Assembly: GCA_003278345.1 (NCBI GenBank)
Contig: QCFH01000001.1
Span: 62,001 to 126,000 of the forward strand
Direction: 5' to 3'
Source of the DNA: Prochlorococcus sp. AG-363-C02
GTDB lineage: Bacteria > Cyanobacteriota > Cyanobacteriia > PCC-6307 > Cyanobiaceae
Length of the DNA stretch: 64,000 bases
Shown: positions 18,048 to 28,000 of the stretch, in pieces
Layout: each line of letters begins with the position of its first letter
Position numbering within the stretch: position 1 is the first letter of the stretch
Translations under genes and position numbers: made by a program
The notes under the pieces: generated by a model
Told to the model about the DNA's origin: nothing
Database searches by the model: none
The model's input: the letters and a program-made list of their open reading frames with translations, nothing else

Positions 18048-18812
18048 ATGTCGATAGAGCCTTATAACGAAAAGCAAATGCCTTTGCTAGATCACCTTGA
18101 AGAGCTACGTCAAAGAGTTATAAAAAGTTTACTGGCGATAGTATTGGGAGCCCTAGTAAGTCTTGTTTTAGTAAAGCCTTTGGTAAAAATACTAGAGGCT
18201 CCTGCAAGCTCTATACATTTTCTACAACTTGCCCCAGGTGAATTCCTCTTTGTTTCAATAAAAGTTGCAGGGTATTCTGGGCTAATAATTTCTATACCTT
18301 ATATAGTTTTTCAAATTCTTTCTTTTGTTTTACCTGGTTTAACAAAAAAAGAAAAAAAATTAATAGCTCCAGCTGTCGCAGGTTCTGCAATTTTATTCCT
18401 AGGTGGACTATTCTTTGCTTGGAAAATTCTTTTACCTGCCGCATTAAATTTCCTTATAGGATATGGCGCTGAAGTTGTTGAACCTATTTGGTCTATTGAA
18501 AAGTATTTGGATTTTGTTTTACTCCTAATGGTAGGGACTGGCTTATCTTTTCAAATTCCTATTCTTCAACTTCTTCTAGGTTTTTTAGGTCTTATTAGAT
18601 GGCAAGAAATGCTTTCTGCATGGAGATGGGTCATAATCGCATCTGCTATAGCCGGAGCAGTAATAACCCCCTCTACTGACCCTGTAACAATGATTCTCCT
18701 AGCAAGTTCAATATCTGTTCTATTTTTACTCGGTGTTCTATTAGTTGCAATTACAGATCAATTCAAAGAACAAATTCCTCCAGCCTCGAATCGGCCTCCA
18801 AATTTAAGCTAA
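18048..18812 (+). CDS. tatC: Sec-independent protein translocase TatC
   Basis: 254 residues with six membrane helices. The N-terminal cytoplasmic helix carries PLLDHLEELRQRVIKSLLAI, the twin-arginine signal recognition site. ITPSTDPVTMILL is the conserved segment between the last helices. With TatA it exports folded proteins; the Rieske protein just downstream (petC) has a Tat-type N-terminus and is a likely client. The 3' end overlaps the convergent DUF3067 gene by 50 bases. Confidence 0.96.
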   Translation: MSIEPYNEKQMPLLDHLEELRQRVIKSLLAIVLGALVSLVLVKPLVKILEAPASSIHFLQLAPGEFLFVSIKVAGYSGLIISIPYIVFQILSFVLPGLTKKEKKLIAPAVAGSAILFLGGLFFAWKILLPAALNFLIGYGAEVVEPIWSIEKYLDFVLLLMVGTGLSFQIPILQLLLGFLGLIRWQEMLSAWRWVIIASAIAGAVITPSTDPVTMILLASSISVLFLLGVLLVAITDQFKEQIPPASNRPPNLS

Positions 18813-19089
18813 GCGCCCTCCCAAGACTTGGTCTTCCATCAATATTCAGTAACCAATTTCTTACTTTCGAGGAGAGCCCCAACCTATTAACAACTTCAAG
18901 AACTTTTGCAAGCTTAATTCGATATTCTTGATCAGTTAAGTGCAAAGATTGCTTTTCAAGGAAACCCCACATCATTTGAATATAAAGGCTTTTACCTTTG
19001 ACAATTATTTTCAATTCATACGTTACACCCCATCGATTTTTGATCAATCTCATTATTTCACTAACTTCTAATGGTTTAACAGAGGTCAT
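18763..19089 (-). CDS. DUF3067-family protein
   Basis: 108 residues. The pattern NRWGVTYELKIIVKGKSLYIQMMWGFLEKQSLHLTDQEYRIKL matches what I know of DUF3067, a small cyanobacterial and plastid family of unknown function. Its last 50 bases overlap tatC on the other strand, so the C-termini of both proteins are encoded by the same DNA. No membrane segment. The gene starts 120 bases from petC, divergently. Confidence 0.85.
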   Translation of the reverse strand: MTSVKPLEVSEIMRLIKNRWGVTYELKIIVKGKSLYIQMMWGFLEKQSLHLTDQEYRIKLAKVLEVVNRLGLSSKVRNWLLNIDGRPSLGRALSLNLEADSRLEEFVL

Positions 19090-19209
19090 TTAAAGATTGA
19101 ATTAACCACAAAATCAAACAAATCTTATTTAGAAACCTACTATTTTCAAACAGTAGCGACACTCTTCAGGTCATAATGGAGATTATTATGAGCTGTTTGA
19201 ACATCTGGC

Positions 19210-19746
19210 ATGACACAAATGAGTCCTAGCGATGTGCCTTCAATGGGCAGACGTCAGTTCATGAACCTTCTTACATTTGGTACTGCAACAGGAGTTGCTC
19301 TAGGAGCTTTATACCCTGTAGCAAATTTCTTTATGCCATTAAGAGCAGGTGGGGGTACTGGTGGAACAACTGCCAAAGATGAATTAGGCAATGCAGTTAC
19401 AGCTACGGGTTGGCTTTCTAGCCACCCTTCTGGTGATAGAAGTCTTGTACAAGGATTGAAAGGAGATCCTACATATTTAATTGTTGATGGGGATGAAGCG
19501 ATAGGAAATTTCGGAATAAATGCTATCTGTACACACCTTGGATGTGTAGTCCCATGGAACAGTGGAGCAAATAAGTATATTTGTCCTTGCCATGGCAGCC
19601 AATATGATGCGAACGGTAAAGTAGTAAGAGGACCCGCTCCTCTTTCCTTAGCTTTAACTCATATAGATATAAAAGACGATAATGTTTTTGTAAGCCAATG
19701 GACTGAAACAGATTTCAGGACTGGAGACAAGCCCTGGTGGTTATAA
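19210..19746 (+). CDS. petC: Cytochrome b6f Rieske iron-sulfur protein
   Basis: 178 residues. The N-terminus has a Tat-like twin Arg ([25 protein letters not shown]) that doubles as the membrane anchor. A Gly-rich hinge ([10 protein letters not shown]) follows, then the Rieske fold with CTHLGC (C107-C112) and CPCHGSQY (C125-Y132) binding the 2Fe-2S cluster, and ending GDKPWWL. It transfers electrons from plastoquinol to cytochrome f. petA follows 52 bases downstream, the standard petCA operon. Confidence 0.98.
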   Translation: MTQMSPSDVPSMGRRQFMNLLTFGTATGVALGALYPVANFFMPLRAGGGTGGTTAKDELGNAVTATGWLSSHPSGDRSLVQGLKGDPTYLIVDGDEAIGNFGINAICTHLGCVVPWNSGANKYICPCHGSQYDANGKVVRGPAPLSLALTHIDIKDDNVFVSQWTETDFRTGDKPWWL

Positions 19747-19798
19747 AATAAATTCCCATATTTCTTATTTCAATCCTAATCATCATTTACAACTAATC

Positions 19799-20731
19799 AT
19801 GCGCCGCATACTTTCTATTTTTCTAGGTTCCTTACTAATAGGACTTGCTTTAATACTTTCTCCCTCTTCAACATGGGCATATCCATTTTGGGCGCAGCAG
19901 AATTATGAAAATCCAAGAGAAGCTACTGGCAAATTAGTATGTGCAAATTGTCATTTAGCCAAGATGACTACTCAAGTTGAGGTTCCTCAATCAGTAGGAG
20001 CTGACAGCGTATTCAAAGCTGCTGTAAAAATACCTTATAAATCCGGTACTGAAGAAATAGGCGCAGACGGAAGCAAAGTCCCTCTTCAAGTAGGTGCAAT
20101 CGTTATGCTTCCTGATGGCTTTAAACTTGCTCCTCAAGATCGTTGGAATGAAAATATAAAAGAAGAAACTCAAGGGGTTTATTTCACTCAATATAGTGAA
20201 GACAAAGAGAATATTATCCTTGTAGGACCATTACCAGGAGACCAAAATAAGGAAATTGTTTTTCCCATACTTTCCCCAGATCCATCAACTAACAAAAATA
20301 TTCATTTTGGAAAGTACTCTATTAACGTTGGAGGAAATAGAGGAAGAGGCCAAGTATATCCAACTGGCGAGAAAAGCAACAATTCTATTTTTACCGCAAC
20401 CAAATCAGGAAATGTTATTTCTATAGAAGATAATGAAGATAGTGGCAAGAATATTACTATTCAAACTGAAGATGGAGAATCATTTATTGAGACTATTCCA
20501 GTAGGGCCAGAGATATTGGTTCAAGAAGGTGACAAAATCGATGCTGGGGCTCTTTTAACTACTGACCCTAATGTCGGAGGATTTGGCCAATTAGATACCG
20601 AAATAGTCCTACAAAGTCCGGCAAGAGTTATTGGATTGATTGTATTTTTTGCTGGTGTTGCGTTAACCCAAATACTTTTGGTTTTGAAGAAAAAGCAAGT
20701 AGAAAAAGTTCAGGCTGCAAAAGGAATATAA
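19799..20731 (+). CDS. petA: Apocytochrome f
   Basis: 310 residues. A signal peptide ([26 protein letters not shown]) precedes mature [17 protein letters not shown], whose N-terminal Tyr amine is the axial heme ligand in this family. CANCH covalently binds heme c. A large lumenal beta-domain follows, and one C-terminal membrane helix ([21 protein letters not shown]) is followed by [13 protein letters not shown]. It passes electrons to plastocyanin or cytochrome c6. Second gene of petCA. Confidence 0.98.
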   Translation: MRRILSIFLGSLLIGLALILSPSSTWAYPFWAQQNYENPREATGKLVCANCHLAKMTTQVEVPQSVGADSVFKAAVKIPYKSGTEEIGADGSKVPLQVGAIVMLPDGFKLAPQDRWNENIKEETQGVYFTQYSEDKENIILVGPLPGDQNKEIVFPILSPDPSTNKNIHFGKYSINVGGNRGRGQVYPTGEKSNNSIFTATKSGNVISIEDNEDSGKNITIQTEDGESFIETIPVGPEILVQEGDKIDAGALLTTDPNVGGFGQLDTEIVLQSPARVIGLIVFFAGVALTQILLVLKKKQVEKVQAAKGI

Positions 20732-20768
20732 ATAAAATCAAAACTTTAATGAAACTAATTTAGGAAGG

Positions 20769-21677
20769 ATGGAAGCCTTATTGGCATTTCTAAGCTCTCC
20801 AGGGGCAGGGATAAACTTGGGAATGATATCAGTTAGATGGTATGGAATACTAATTTCCCTTTCAGTATTCATTGGGCTAATAATCTCTTCACATCTTGCT
20901 AGTTATCGGAATATAAATAATGTAATAATAACAGATTTAATGCCTATATTGGTACTAAGTTCCATTGCAGGAGCAAGGTTTTATTATGTTATCTTTCAAT
21001 GGAGAAATTATAGTGGTGAAAATTTTTGGAGCAAGATAAATATATACAATTTATATATTCCAATTCCAAGAGCTTTAGAGATTTGGAATGGAGGTATTGC
21101 TATTCATGGTGCATTAATATTTGGAACAATCTCAGTTATTATTTTTTGTAAAATTAAAAAAGAAAGTTTTTGGGATATTTTAGACATTCTAATGCCTTCC
21201 TTAGCTCTAGGTCAGGCAATAGGACGCTGGGGAAATTTTTTTAATAATGAAGCTTTTGGACTACCCACCAATTACCCTTGGAAACTATTTATTCCTATTG
21301 AATATAGACCAGATTTTTTTATAAATGAAAGTTATTTCCACCCTACATTCTTATACGAGTCTATTTGGAATATTTGCGTTTTCTCTCTGCTAATTACCTT
21401 ATTTAGGTTTAATATTCGTGGTTTAATTAAACTTCCCAGTGGGGCATTAAGCTGCCTATATTTGGTTGGCTACAGTATTGGCAGAATTTGGATTGAAAAT
21501 TTAAGAATAGATCCTCTTTGCCTAGGATCAATAGCACCATTATGTGAAGGTGGAATTAAGATAGCTCAATTAACAAGTTTTATTCTTATTAGTCTTAGCA
21601 TGTTTGGACTTTTTTGGATTTATCAAATGAAAAGAAAAATGCCAACACTTGGAATAAGCGAAAAGAAAAAGCTATGA
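20769..21677 (+). CDS. lgt: Prolipoprotein diacylglyceryl transferase
   Basis: 302 residues, seven predicted membrane helices. It transfers diacylglycerol from phosphatidylglycerol to the lipobox Cys of prolipoproteins. The signature [17 protein letters not shown] is intact, with [17 protein letters not shown] at the N-terminus and [16 protein letters not shown] near the C-terminus. Likely clients in this window are the lipoproteins at 40227-41234 and 43139-43612. Its stop overlaps the cobM start in an ATGA, implying translational coupling. Confidence 0.96.
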   Translation: MEALLAFLSSPGAGINLGMISVRWYGILISLSVFIGLIISSHLASYRNINNVIITDLMPILVLSSIAGARFYYVIFQWRNYSGENFWSKINIYNLYIPIPRALEIWNGGIAIHGALIFGTISVIIFCKIKKESFWDILDILMPSLALGQAIGRWGNFFNNEAFGLPTNYPWKLFIPIEYRPDFFINESYFHPTFLYESIWNICVFSLLITLFRFNIRGLIKLPSGALSCLYLVGYSIGRIWIENLRIDPLCLGSIAPLCEGGIKIAQLTSFILISLSMFGLFWIYQMKRKMPTLGISEKKKL

Positions 21678-22426
21678 CCCCAATATCAATTGTCGGAGCA
21701 GGTCCTGGCGCTCCTGATTTATTAACTGTAAGAGCATTAAATAGACTAAAGGAAGCAGAAGTTTTGGTCTGGACTGATTCACTAATATCCCCAGAAATAA
21801 CAAAGCTTGTTTCCAAGAATTGTAAAAAATTCAAAACAAGTTCTTTAACTCTTGAGGAGATCCTTGAACTACTTATAAGCCACTCAAGAAAAGGGAAAAA
21901 AGTCGTTAGGTTGCATGATGGTGATCCTTGTCTTTATGGGGCAATAGCTGAACAAATTTGTGGATTAGCTGAACAAGATATAGAAGTAGAAGTCATTCCA
22001 GGAATAAGTGCCTACCAAGCAACTGCATCTGAATTGAAAAAAGAATTGACTATTCCTGGAATAGTGCAAACAATTGTTTTAAGTAGAACAAGTGGCAGAA
22101 CTGGCATTCCTGAAAACGAAAGCCTTGAAAATATTTCAAAAATAGGAGGGTCTTTATGTTTATATCTAAGCGCAAGGCATGTAGATGATGTGCAAAAAAA
22201 ACTATTACTACACTACCCAAAAGATACACCTGTAGCGATTGGATACAGGGTCACGTGGGAAGATCAATGGCTCCAAATAGTTCCATTAAACGAAATGGCT
22301 TCTACAACAAAACAGAAAGGATTCATACGAACCACTCTTTATATAATCAGCCCAGCATTGAAATCATATAGCAAACGATCAAAACTCTATTATGATGAAC
22401 ATAAACATTTGTTTAGACCAAAATAA
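21674..22426 (+). CDS. cobM: Precorrin-4 C11-methyltransferase
   Basis: 250 residues from the ATG at 21674, which overlaps the lgt stop (ATGA). A longer frame reaching back to 21614 inside lgt is unlikely. SAM-dependent tetrapyrrole methylase fold: [53 protein letters not shown] and [13 protein letters not shown]. It methylates C11 of the corrin ring in cobalamin (pseudocobalamin) synthesis, in the same pathway as the cobT-like gene at 41266. Confidence 0.95.
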   Translation: MTPISIVGAGPGAPDLLTVRALNRLKEAEVLVWTDSLISPEITKLVSKNCKKFKTSSLTLEEILELLISHSRKGKKVVRLHDGDPCLYGAIAEQICGLAEQDIEVEVIPGISAYQATASELKKELTIPGIVQTIVLSRTSGRTGIPENESLENISKIGGSLCLYLSARHVDDVQKKLLLHYPKDTPVAIGYRVTWEDQWLQIVPLNEMASTTKQKGFIRTTLYIISPALKSYSKRSKLYYDEHKHLFRPK

Positions 22427-22909
22427 GTGGAAATAACACATTCAGAAAAAAGCAGCAATGAAGATTACTCTGATTTTCAAAAAAGCTTAAATAATATTGG
22501 CACGCTAATAAAGAATGCAAGAGAACAGAAAAATCTCACAATAGATTCATTAGCTGAGAATCTAAAAATCAACAAATCATATCTATTAGCCATTGAGAAT
22601 GGTGATAGCAAGTCACTTCCAGAAATCATCTATGTAAAAGCGATGATGAGAAGGATTTCTGAAAAACTTCAAATAGATTTAGATATACAAAATGTTTTTA
22701 ATAAAAACTTAAGACTAAAAAAAGATAATCTAAGCAGGAAAGAAGAAATCAAAACTTTAACTATAAAAAAAGCATTCATTATTATTCCTTTATTAGCATT
22801 TACTGCTGTATTCTTAGGTGCAATAACAGTAAAAGTTGGAGTGCAATGGTTATTAATTAAAAGCGAGCCAACTGAAAATATAATTAAAACTCAGAAAAAT
22901 AATAAGTAA
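22427..22909 (+). CDS. RodZ-like HTH membrane protein
   Basis: 160 residues, GTG start immediately after the cobM stop, so coupled. An N-terminal XRE-type helix-turn-helix (GTLIKNAREQKNLTIDSLAENLKINKSYLLAIENGD) is followed by a charged linker and one membrane helix (AFIIIPLLAFTAVFLGAITV, around residues 113-132), then a short tail. HTH plus a single TM is the RodZ arrangement that links MreB to the membrane. Here the usual periplasmic domain is nearly absent, so this is a minimal form or a membrane-tethered regulator. Confidence 0.8.
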   Translation: MEITHSEKSSNEDYSDFQKSLNNIGTLIKNAREQKNLTIDSLAENLKINKSYLLAIENGDSKSLPEIIYVKAMMRRISEKLQIDLDIQNVFNKNLRLKKDNLSRKEEIKTLTIKKAFIIIPLLAFTAVFLGAITVKVGVQWLLIKSEPTENIIKTQKNNK

Positions 22910-22923
22910 ATATTTAAATTATT

Positions 22924-24600
22924 TTAAAAAGAGGAATTATTTATTGATACTTTTAAATTAGCTCCCGTTAAATCTTTAACAATAGAGAAACAATTGCTCA
23001 AGCTCCATTTTTCAAGGTCCAGGTTTGGGACATTTGATGCTGGAATAAGATTAATATTGATTTCCGAATCTCTAACAATAAACCTCAAACAAGATATTAC
23101 TGGGTCAGGACGACAATTTAAAGCAACTGACATTCTCAAAATTAAAGCCATTTCTGAAACTATTTTTCTATGTTCTTTATCTTCCAAAGCCTGCCAAGCC
23201 TCATGTCTTTTTTTTGGCAAGCTTTTTCTGTGATATCTAGCAATTGCAGCAACCATTAGATGTTCTGAATGTGAATAACCTAGTAATTCGCCATGTCTAA
23301 TTAAATACCAAGAATGTTTATGATATGCAGCTAAATTTATATGTTGACCACATGAATACAACATCGCAGCAGCCCATAGAAGACTTCTTCCTATACCTTT
23401 ATCGTTGTGCAAAATTCCTTTAGTGTTGTCATAAATATCAAGTGCAAAACGTGCCACTCTTTCAGAACGTTGCCTATTAACAGAAAACCTTTCTGCCTGA
23501 TGAGTAACAGTCCTTTCACGAATACTTCCCTGCAAACTATATCTGTCTTTCAACAACCCTTTGCGAAACATCCAATCAACCACTAATCCTTCTCTTAAAG
23601 CCCTTTCACTAAGGACAACTTCCTCTACTTGCAACATATTCATTGCAACTTGCAAAATAAGTGCTCCTGGGACAATTATTTCTGCACGACGATCACTTAA
23701 AGAAGAAAGCTTTCTTCTTTGTTCTGGTGACATTTTCAACAATTTCTCAACCAATTTATCCAATTTTTCTTTCGAGAATTTATAACCATGCATTCCTAAC
23801 AACAAATTATCTTCTTCAGAAGATGCAAGTGCCCCAAGAGCAAGTGCTGTTCCACTAGTTGAAACAAGCACTGTTCTTTCTCCCTTTTTTATTCTCGACA
23901 AAATCTTATTAACAGCTGGTTCCAAAGATCCCTGAATGAAAGTCCTCAAAAAATCTAATCTTTCCTGTGATATAGGTTCCTTCTTTATAAAATCTCTTTG
24001 AATACTTACAGCCCCCAATCTCGAACTAGTTAAAGCTCTTGCATCACTTTCATCAGCAAGGATTAACTCTGTAGAACCACCTCCAATATCCAGAACAAAG
24101 TGAGGAAGATTGCCAAAAGTCATTCCAGAAAGAACGCCTAGGTAAATCAACCTTGCCTCCTCTGAGCCACTTACCAACTCCACTTCAAGATCCAAATCAT
24201 TCTTGATTTGATTCAAGAATTCTTGACCATTGGGGGATTCTCTTACTGCACTCGTAGCGGCTAAAACTATCTCATTAACTTTTTGACTAATAGCTATATC
24301 TTTAAATCTTTTTAATGTCTCAATTACTCTATTTTTTGCAGAATCTGTTAAACATCCTGTTTCTATATCTCTATTACCAAGTCTTGTCGAAGATTTCTCA
24401 GAAAATTCAATGCTAAATGTATTTAAAGAAGGATCTACAGAGGCGATAACTAAATGTGTCGAATTAGTTCCAATGTCAACAGCTGCTACTCTTCTAATTT
24501 TTTCATTATTTCTAAACCTAGAATCCTTACTTTTAAAAGTTCCTTTTGAATTAGTAACAAATGATTGATTATCTGAAATTCCAGCAAGGTTCTCTGGCAA
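22924..24600 (-). CDS. ppx: Exopolyphosphatase / GppA-type phosphatase
   Basis: 558 residues, ASKHA-fold N-terminal half: RRVAAVDIGTNSTHLVIASV, NEIVLAATSAVRESPNG, VLDIGGGSTELILADE and TVLVSTSGTALALGAL. An HD-like helical C-terminal half follows (VTHQAERFSVNRQRSERVARFALDIYD, LLWAAAMLYSCGQHIN, YHKHSWYLIRHGELLGYSHSEH). It hydrolyses polyphosphate processively or pppGpp; sequence alone does not separate the two. TTG start with GAGG about eight bases upstream. It is divergent from the UbiA gene with 37 bases between. Confidence 0.93.
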   Translation of the reverse strand: MPENLAGISDNQSFVTNSKGTFKSKDSRFRNNEKIRRVAAVDIGTNSTHLVIASVDPSLNTFSIEFSEKSSTRLGNRDIETGCLTDSAKNRVIETLKRFKDIAISQKVNEIVLAATSAVRESPNGQEFLNQIKNDLDLEVELVSGSEEARLIYLGVLSGMTFGNLPHFVLDIGGGSTELILADESDARALTSSRLGAVSIQRDFIKKEPISQERLDFLRTFIQGSLEPAVNKILSRIKKGERTVLVSTSGTALALGALASSEEDNLLLGMHGYKFSKEKLDKLVEKLLKMSPEQRRKLSSLSDRRAEIIVPGALILQVAMNMLQVEEVVLSERALREGLVVDWMFRKGLLKDRYSLQGSIRERTVTHQAERFSVNRQRSERVARFALDIYDNTKGILHNDKGIGRSLLWAAAMLYSCGQHINLAAYHKHSWYLIRHGELLGYSHSEHLMVAAIARYHRKSLPKKRHEAWQALEDKEHRKIVSEMALILRMSVALNCRPDPVISCLRFIVRDSEININLIPASNVPNLDLEKWSLSNCFSIVKDLTGANLKVSINNSSF

Positions 24601-24637
24601 AGCTAACCTCAGAATAACAAATAAAATCTAGCAGCAA

Positions 24638-25543
24638 TTGATTAATCTTTCTAAAAGCAATTTAAAAGTGAAAACCTTACTTTTTAATTTATTCACGCTG
24701 CTTCGCTGGAACAAGCCCAGCGGCAGAATGATCTTGTTAATTCCAGCTGGATGGTCACTCTGGCTTGCCCCCTCAGGGGCACCAAGCTTGAACTTATTTG
24801 CATTAATAATGATTGGAGGCATTCTTGTAAGTGGTGCAGGATGTATCGCAAATGATCTTTGGGACAAAGAGATAGATTTAAAAGTTAAAAGAACTCAAGG
24901 CAGACCTCTTGCGAATAAGAAAATAAAAATATCAACGGCTTTCATATTGTTTTTCTTCTTACTTCTAATAAGTCTACAAGTTGTATTCTTTCTTCCATTG
25001 AACAGTAGAAGTATTTGTCTAAGTCTTGCCGGAATATCTCTGATTCCTATAGTTACATATCCATCGTCGAAACGATGGTTTAAATATCCTCAATTACTTC
25101 TTGCTATCTGCTGGGGATTTGCAGTGCTAATTCCTTGGGCGGCAAGCGAATCAAATTTGAATGGAGGTTTTTCACTACTAACTTGTTGGCTATCAGTAAT
25201 GATATGGACTTTTGGTTTTGACACCATCTACGCAATGGCAGATAAAGAAGATGACAAAAAATTAGGTCTTCATAGCAGCGCTTTATCACTTGGAGACAAC
25301 GCTTATAAAGTAGTCTCTATTTGCTATGGTTTATCAACACTACTTATTGCCTCTAGTGCATTTATTAAAGGTATAAGTCTTATATTTTGGCCCATCTGGC
25401 TAATTGCATTTTTTGGAATGCAGAGAGAAATTTTTTTATTAAAAAGGCTAAATGATGAAAAAACAAAATTTAGCCGACATTTTGTGAATCAAGTTCTTTT
25501 AGGAAGTCTTATTTGGTTGGGGTTAATACTCGGGAACACTTAA
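24638..25543 (+). CDS. ubiA: UbiA-family prenyltransferase, probably 4-hydroxybenzoate (plastoquinone pathway)
   Basis: 301 residues, eight or nine membrane helices. Asp-rich motifs are NDLWDKEIDLKVKRTQGRPLA and DTIYAMADKEDDKKLG, which bind the Mg-diphosphate of the prenyl donor. In cyanobacteria this family member attaches a solanesyl chain to 4-hydroxybenzoate for plastoquinone. The start is either the TTG at 24638 or the GTG at 24668; the shared N-terminus LFTLLRWNKPSGRMILLIPAGW lies beyond both. It is one of three UbiA-superfamily enzymes in this window (with ctaB and chlG). Confidence 0.9.
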   Translation: MINLSKSNLKVKTLLFNLFTLLRWNKPSGRMILLIPAGWSLWLAPSGAPSLNLFALIMIGGILVSGAGCIANDLWDKEIDLKVKRTQGRPLANKKIKISTAFILFFFLLLISLQVVFFLPLNSRSICLSLAGISLIPIVTYPSSKRWFKYPQLLLAICWGFAVLIPWAASESNLNGGFSLLTCWLSVMIWTFGFDTIYAMADKEDDKKLGLHSSALSLGDNAYKVVSICYGLSTLLIASSAFIKGISLIFWPIWLIAFFGMQREIFLLKRLNDEKTKFSRHFVNQVLLGSLIWLGLILGNT

Positions 25544-25553
25544 ATAAATCCAA

Positions 25554-26456
25554 ATGATTAATTATAAGACTTCTACAAAGCCACTAAAACAAGGCGATAA
25601 GGTAATAACAATTGCCGTTAGCTCTCCTGTAAATGACCAAACTAATATTGTTGAAGGATTAAAAATTTTCCAAAGCTGGGGCCTAACTTGTAAAAACAAA
25701 GTAATAACAGGAAGACATTGGGGCTATTTTTCAGGCACCGATGCTGTTAGACATAGCGAATTACATCTGGAAGAATCCTATTCTTTACTTGCTTTTGCAA
25801 GAGGTGGTTGGGGAGGAGCTCGATTACTAGAGCGTAATCAACCATGGAAAGAAGGTTGGCTTCTTGGTTACTCAGACATCTCTTCGATACTTCTCTCAAG
25901 ACTTGCTGCCGGATTTGATGGTGGGATTCATGGACCATTAGCAAGCTCTTTATCTCAAGAGCCAAATTGGAGCAAGGAGCGACTAAAGTCTATTTTATTT
26001 GAGAAGTCAGCGCCTGATCTTTCTGGAGAGCCTTGGGTTGACGGGATAGCAACAGGACCTCTAATCGCATCAAACCTTACTGTCGCGACACATCTACTCG
26101 GGAGTAGACATATGCCAAATTTAAAGGGTGCGATTTTAATACTCGAAGACATTGGCGAGCCTCCTTATCGAATCGATCGGATGCTGACTCAATGGCGATT
26201 AAATGGACTTCTTCAGAATCTTGCTGGAATAGGTTTGGGAGAATTTTCTACTCCCGAAGAAGAAGAAGAAGAAGACAAGCAACATGGGCAAATATTTACC
26301 ATTAAAGAAATTCTTCAAGATAGATGTATGGACCTAAACATTCCTGTAATTGCAAACCTGCCAATTGGTCATTCTTCTGGCAACGCAGCACTCCCTCTAG
26401 GTTGGCAAGCCACTATAGATAGCAACAGAGGAACCCTTAGCATGCATCCCGCTTAG
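25554..26456 (+). CDS. LD-carboxypeptidase, peptidase family S66
   Basis: 300 residues. S66 enzymes cleave the terminal D-Ala from murein tetrapeptides in cell-wall recycling. Visible are [13 protein letters not shown] at the N-terminus, the oxyanion region [10 protein letters not shown], the nucleophile segment [12 protein letters not shown] (Ser after GY), [15 protein letters not shown] with the Glu and [15 protein letters not shown] with the His. An insertion rich in Glu ([12 protein letters not shown]) sits before the last third. Its last 20 bases overlap the convergent ispD gene. Confidence 0.92.
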   Translation: MINYKTSTKPLKQGDKVITIAVSSPVNDQTNIVEGLKIFQSWGLTCKNKVITGRHWGYFSGTDAVRHSELHLEESYSLLAFARGGWGGARLLERNQPWKEGWLLGYSDISSILLSRLAAGFDGGIHGPLASSLSQEPNWSKERLKSILFEKSAPDLSGEPWVDGIATGPLIASNLTVATHLLGSRHMPNLKGAILILEDIGEPPYRIDRMLTQWRLNGLLQNLAGIGLGEFSTPEEEEEEDKQHGQIFTIKEILQDRCMDLNIPVIANLPIGHSSGNAALPLGWQATIDSNRGTLSMHPA

Positions 26457-27117
26457 AAAGCAAAGCCTCGGCAACAATCAAATCAAATGGAGTTGTAACC
26501 TTAATGTTTGAAGGAGGGGACTCAACAACCCTGACCGGCCATCCAAGCTTTTCAAAAAGTGAAGCGTCATCTGTAACATTCCAATTATTTAAAAGAGCTT
26601 GCTCATGTCCTTTCTTGAGTTCAGAGACAGAAAAAGCCTGAGGTGTTTGCGCAGCCCATAATTCAGAACGCTCTGGGGTATGAAGAATCTGCCCATCATT
26701 AGAGACTTTCTTTATTGTGTCAGTAACTGGTGTTGCAGAAATAACAGCCATCCCTTCCCTAACTAATTTAGAGCAGCTATTGATCAAGTTCGGTTCCACC
26801 AAACATCTTGCACCATCATGAATAAGAACGAATTCAGCATCATTAGGCAAGCCGGCTAAACCCAATTGAACAGATTTTTGTCGAGTATTACCACCATTAA
26901 TCCAATGGATCTTCATAGAACATTTCTCAGCAATAGGCTTTATCAGTTCCTTGTCACAAGGTTGTCCTATAATCCCAATCCATTCAATGGATTTTGCTAA
27001 CTTTATTGCTTCCAAAGTCCATTCTAAAACTGGACGTCCAGCAACTTCAAGGAGCAATTTATTGCGATCAGCCCCCATGCGCTTTCCGCTACCAGCAGCA
27101 GCAATTAATAAATGCAA
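26437..27117 (-). CDS. ispD: 2-C-methyl-D-erythritol 4-phosphate cytidylyltransferase
   Basis: 226 residues. It makes CDP-methylerythritol in the MEP isoprenoid pathway, upstream of chlorophyll phytyl chains, carotenoids and quinones. Motifs are [26 protein letters not shown] (CTP binding), [30 protein letters not shown] and [19 protein letters not shown] start. Convergent 20-base overlap with the S66 peptidase; divergent from fabG. Confidence 0.96.
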   Translation of the reverse strand: MHLLIAAAGSGKRMGADRNKLLLEVAGRPVLEWTLEAIKLAKSIEWIGIIGQPCDKELIKPIAEKCSMKIHWINGGNTRQKSVQLGLAGLPNDAEFVLIHDGARCLVEPNLINSCSKLVREGMAVISATPVTDTIKKVSNDGQILHTPERSELWAAQTPQAFSVSELKKGHEQALLNNWNVTDDASLFEKLGWPVRVVESPPSNIKVTTPFDLIVAEALLSKRDAC

Positions 27118-27187
27118 AACTTACTCCTTTTAAGAAAGTCACTAAAAGCTTTCAACTTAAACAATACTGCTTTAATTTGTAAGGCTA

Positions 27188-27220
27188 AGTACAAAGTACT
27201 TTGATCAAAGTTAATCAAAG
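27188..27220. promoter_or_regulatory. Overlapping palindromes upstream of fabG (candidate operator)
   Basis: Two perfect 12-base palindromes overlap: CAAAGTACTTTG at 27192-27203 and CTTTGATCAAAG at 27199-27210. The first lies within AGTAC-AAA-GTACT (27188-27200). ATCAAAG of the second palindrome recurs at 27214-27220. The cluster is in the 120-base divergent gap between ispD and fabG and ends 17 bases before the fabG start, a typical repressor position. The binding protein is unknown. Confidence 0.55.
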
Positions 27221-27237
27221 CAACAAATTATCGTCGC

Positions 27238-27993
27238 ATGACTTCAGAATCTTTTCTTCTCAAAGGGCAAACAGCCATTATCACAGGTGCTAGCAGAGGT
27301 ATCGGCAAGGCAATTGCTTTGAACCTTGCAGAAGCTGGAGCAGAGGTGGTTGTGAACTATTCAAGTTCCCCCGAAAAGGCAACCGAAGTAGTTGCATTAA
27401 TAGAAAAATTGGGAGGTAAAGCCTATTCAGTTCAAGCAAATGTTTCAGACGAATCCTCTGTGAATAAATTAATAAATACAGTTTTAGAAAAAAGTGGTCA
27501 AATTGATATCTTGGTAAACAATGCTGGTATAACAAAGGATGGTCTATTAATGAGGATGAAAACAGAAGATTGGCACTCAGTTATAAATCTCAATTTATCA
27601 GGTGTTTTCCTATGTACCAAAGCAGTATCACGAGCAATGCTAAAGAGAAAACAAGGAAGAATAATTAACATTACTTCTGTTGTGGGTCTTATGGGCAATG
27701 CAGGACAAGCCAATTACGCTGCAGCCAAAGCAGGCGTTATTGGTCTAACAAAAAGCGCTGCAAAAGAATTTGCTAGCAGAGGTATTACTGTCAATGCTGT
27801 TGCTCCAGGATTTATTAAAACAGACATGACAAAAGATTTAGATGCAGATCCAATTCTTTCAGCAATTCCATTAGGCTACTTTGGCGAAGCAGAGCATATT
27901 GCGGGCACAGTAAGATTTCTAGCTTCTGAATTTGCCGCGTCATATATCACAGGGCAAGTGTTACAAGTTGATGGTGGAATGGTTATGAGTTAA
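27238..27993 (+). CDS. fabG: 3-oxoacyl-[acyl-carrier-protein] reductase
   Basis: 251 residues, classical SDR. It reduces beta-ketoacyl-ACP with NADPH in type II fatty acid synthesis. Motifs are IITGASRGIGKAIALNLA, ILVNNAGITKDGLLMRM, the Ser/Tyr/Lys triad in ITSVVGLMGNAGQANYAAAKAG and VAPGFIKTDMT, with the usual end VDGGMVMS. The ATG is preceded by the palindromic cluster at 27188-27220. Confidence 0.96.
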   Translation: MTSESFLLKGQTAIITGASRGIGKAIALNLAEAGAEVVVNYSSSPEKATEVVALIEKLGGKAYSVQANVSDESSVNKLINTVLEKSGQIDILVNNAGITKDGLLMRMKTEDWHSVINLNLSGVFLCTKAVSRAMLKRKQGRIINITSVVGLMGNAGQANYAAAKAGVIGLTKSAAKEFASRGITVNAVAPGFIKTDMTKDLDADPILSAIPLGYFGEAEHIAGTVRFLASEFAASYITGQVLQVDGGMVMS

Positions 27994-28000
27994 TTGAGGC

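Noticed and set aside
27188..27201. LexA (SOS) box before fabG
   Set aside because: The GTAC half-sites are three bases apart, not the four of the cyanobacterial box I recall, so I report only palindromes of unknown factor.
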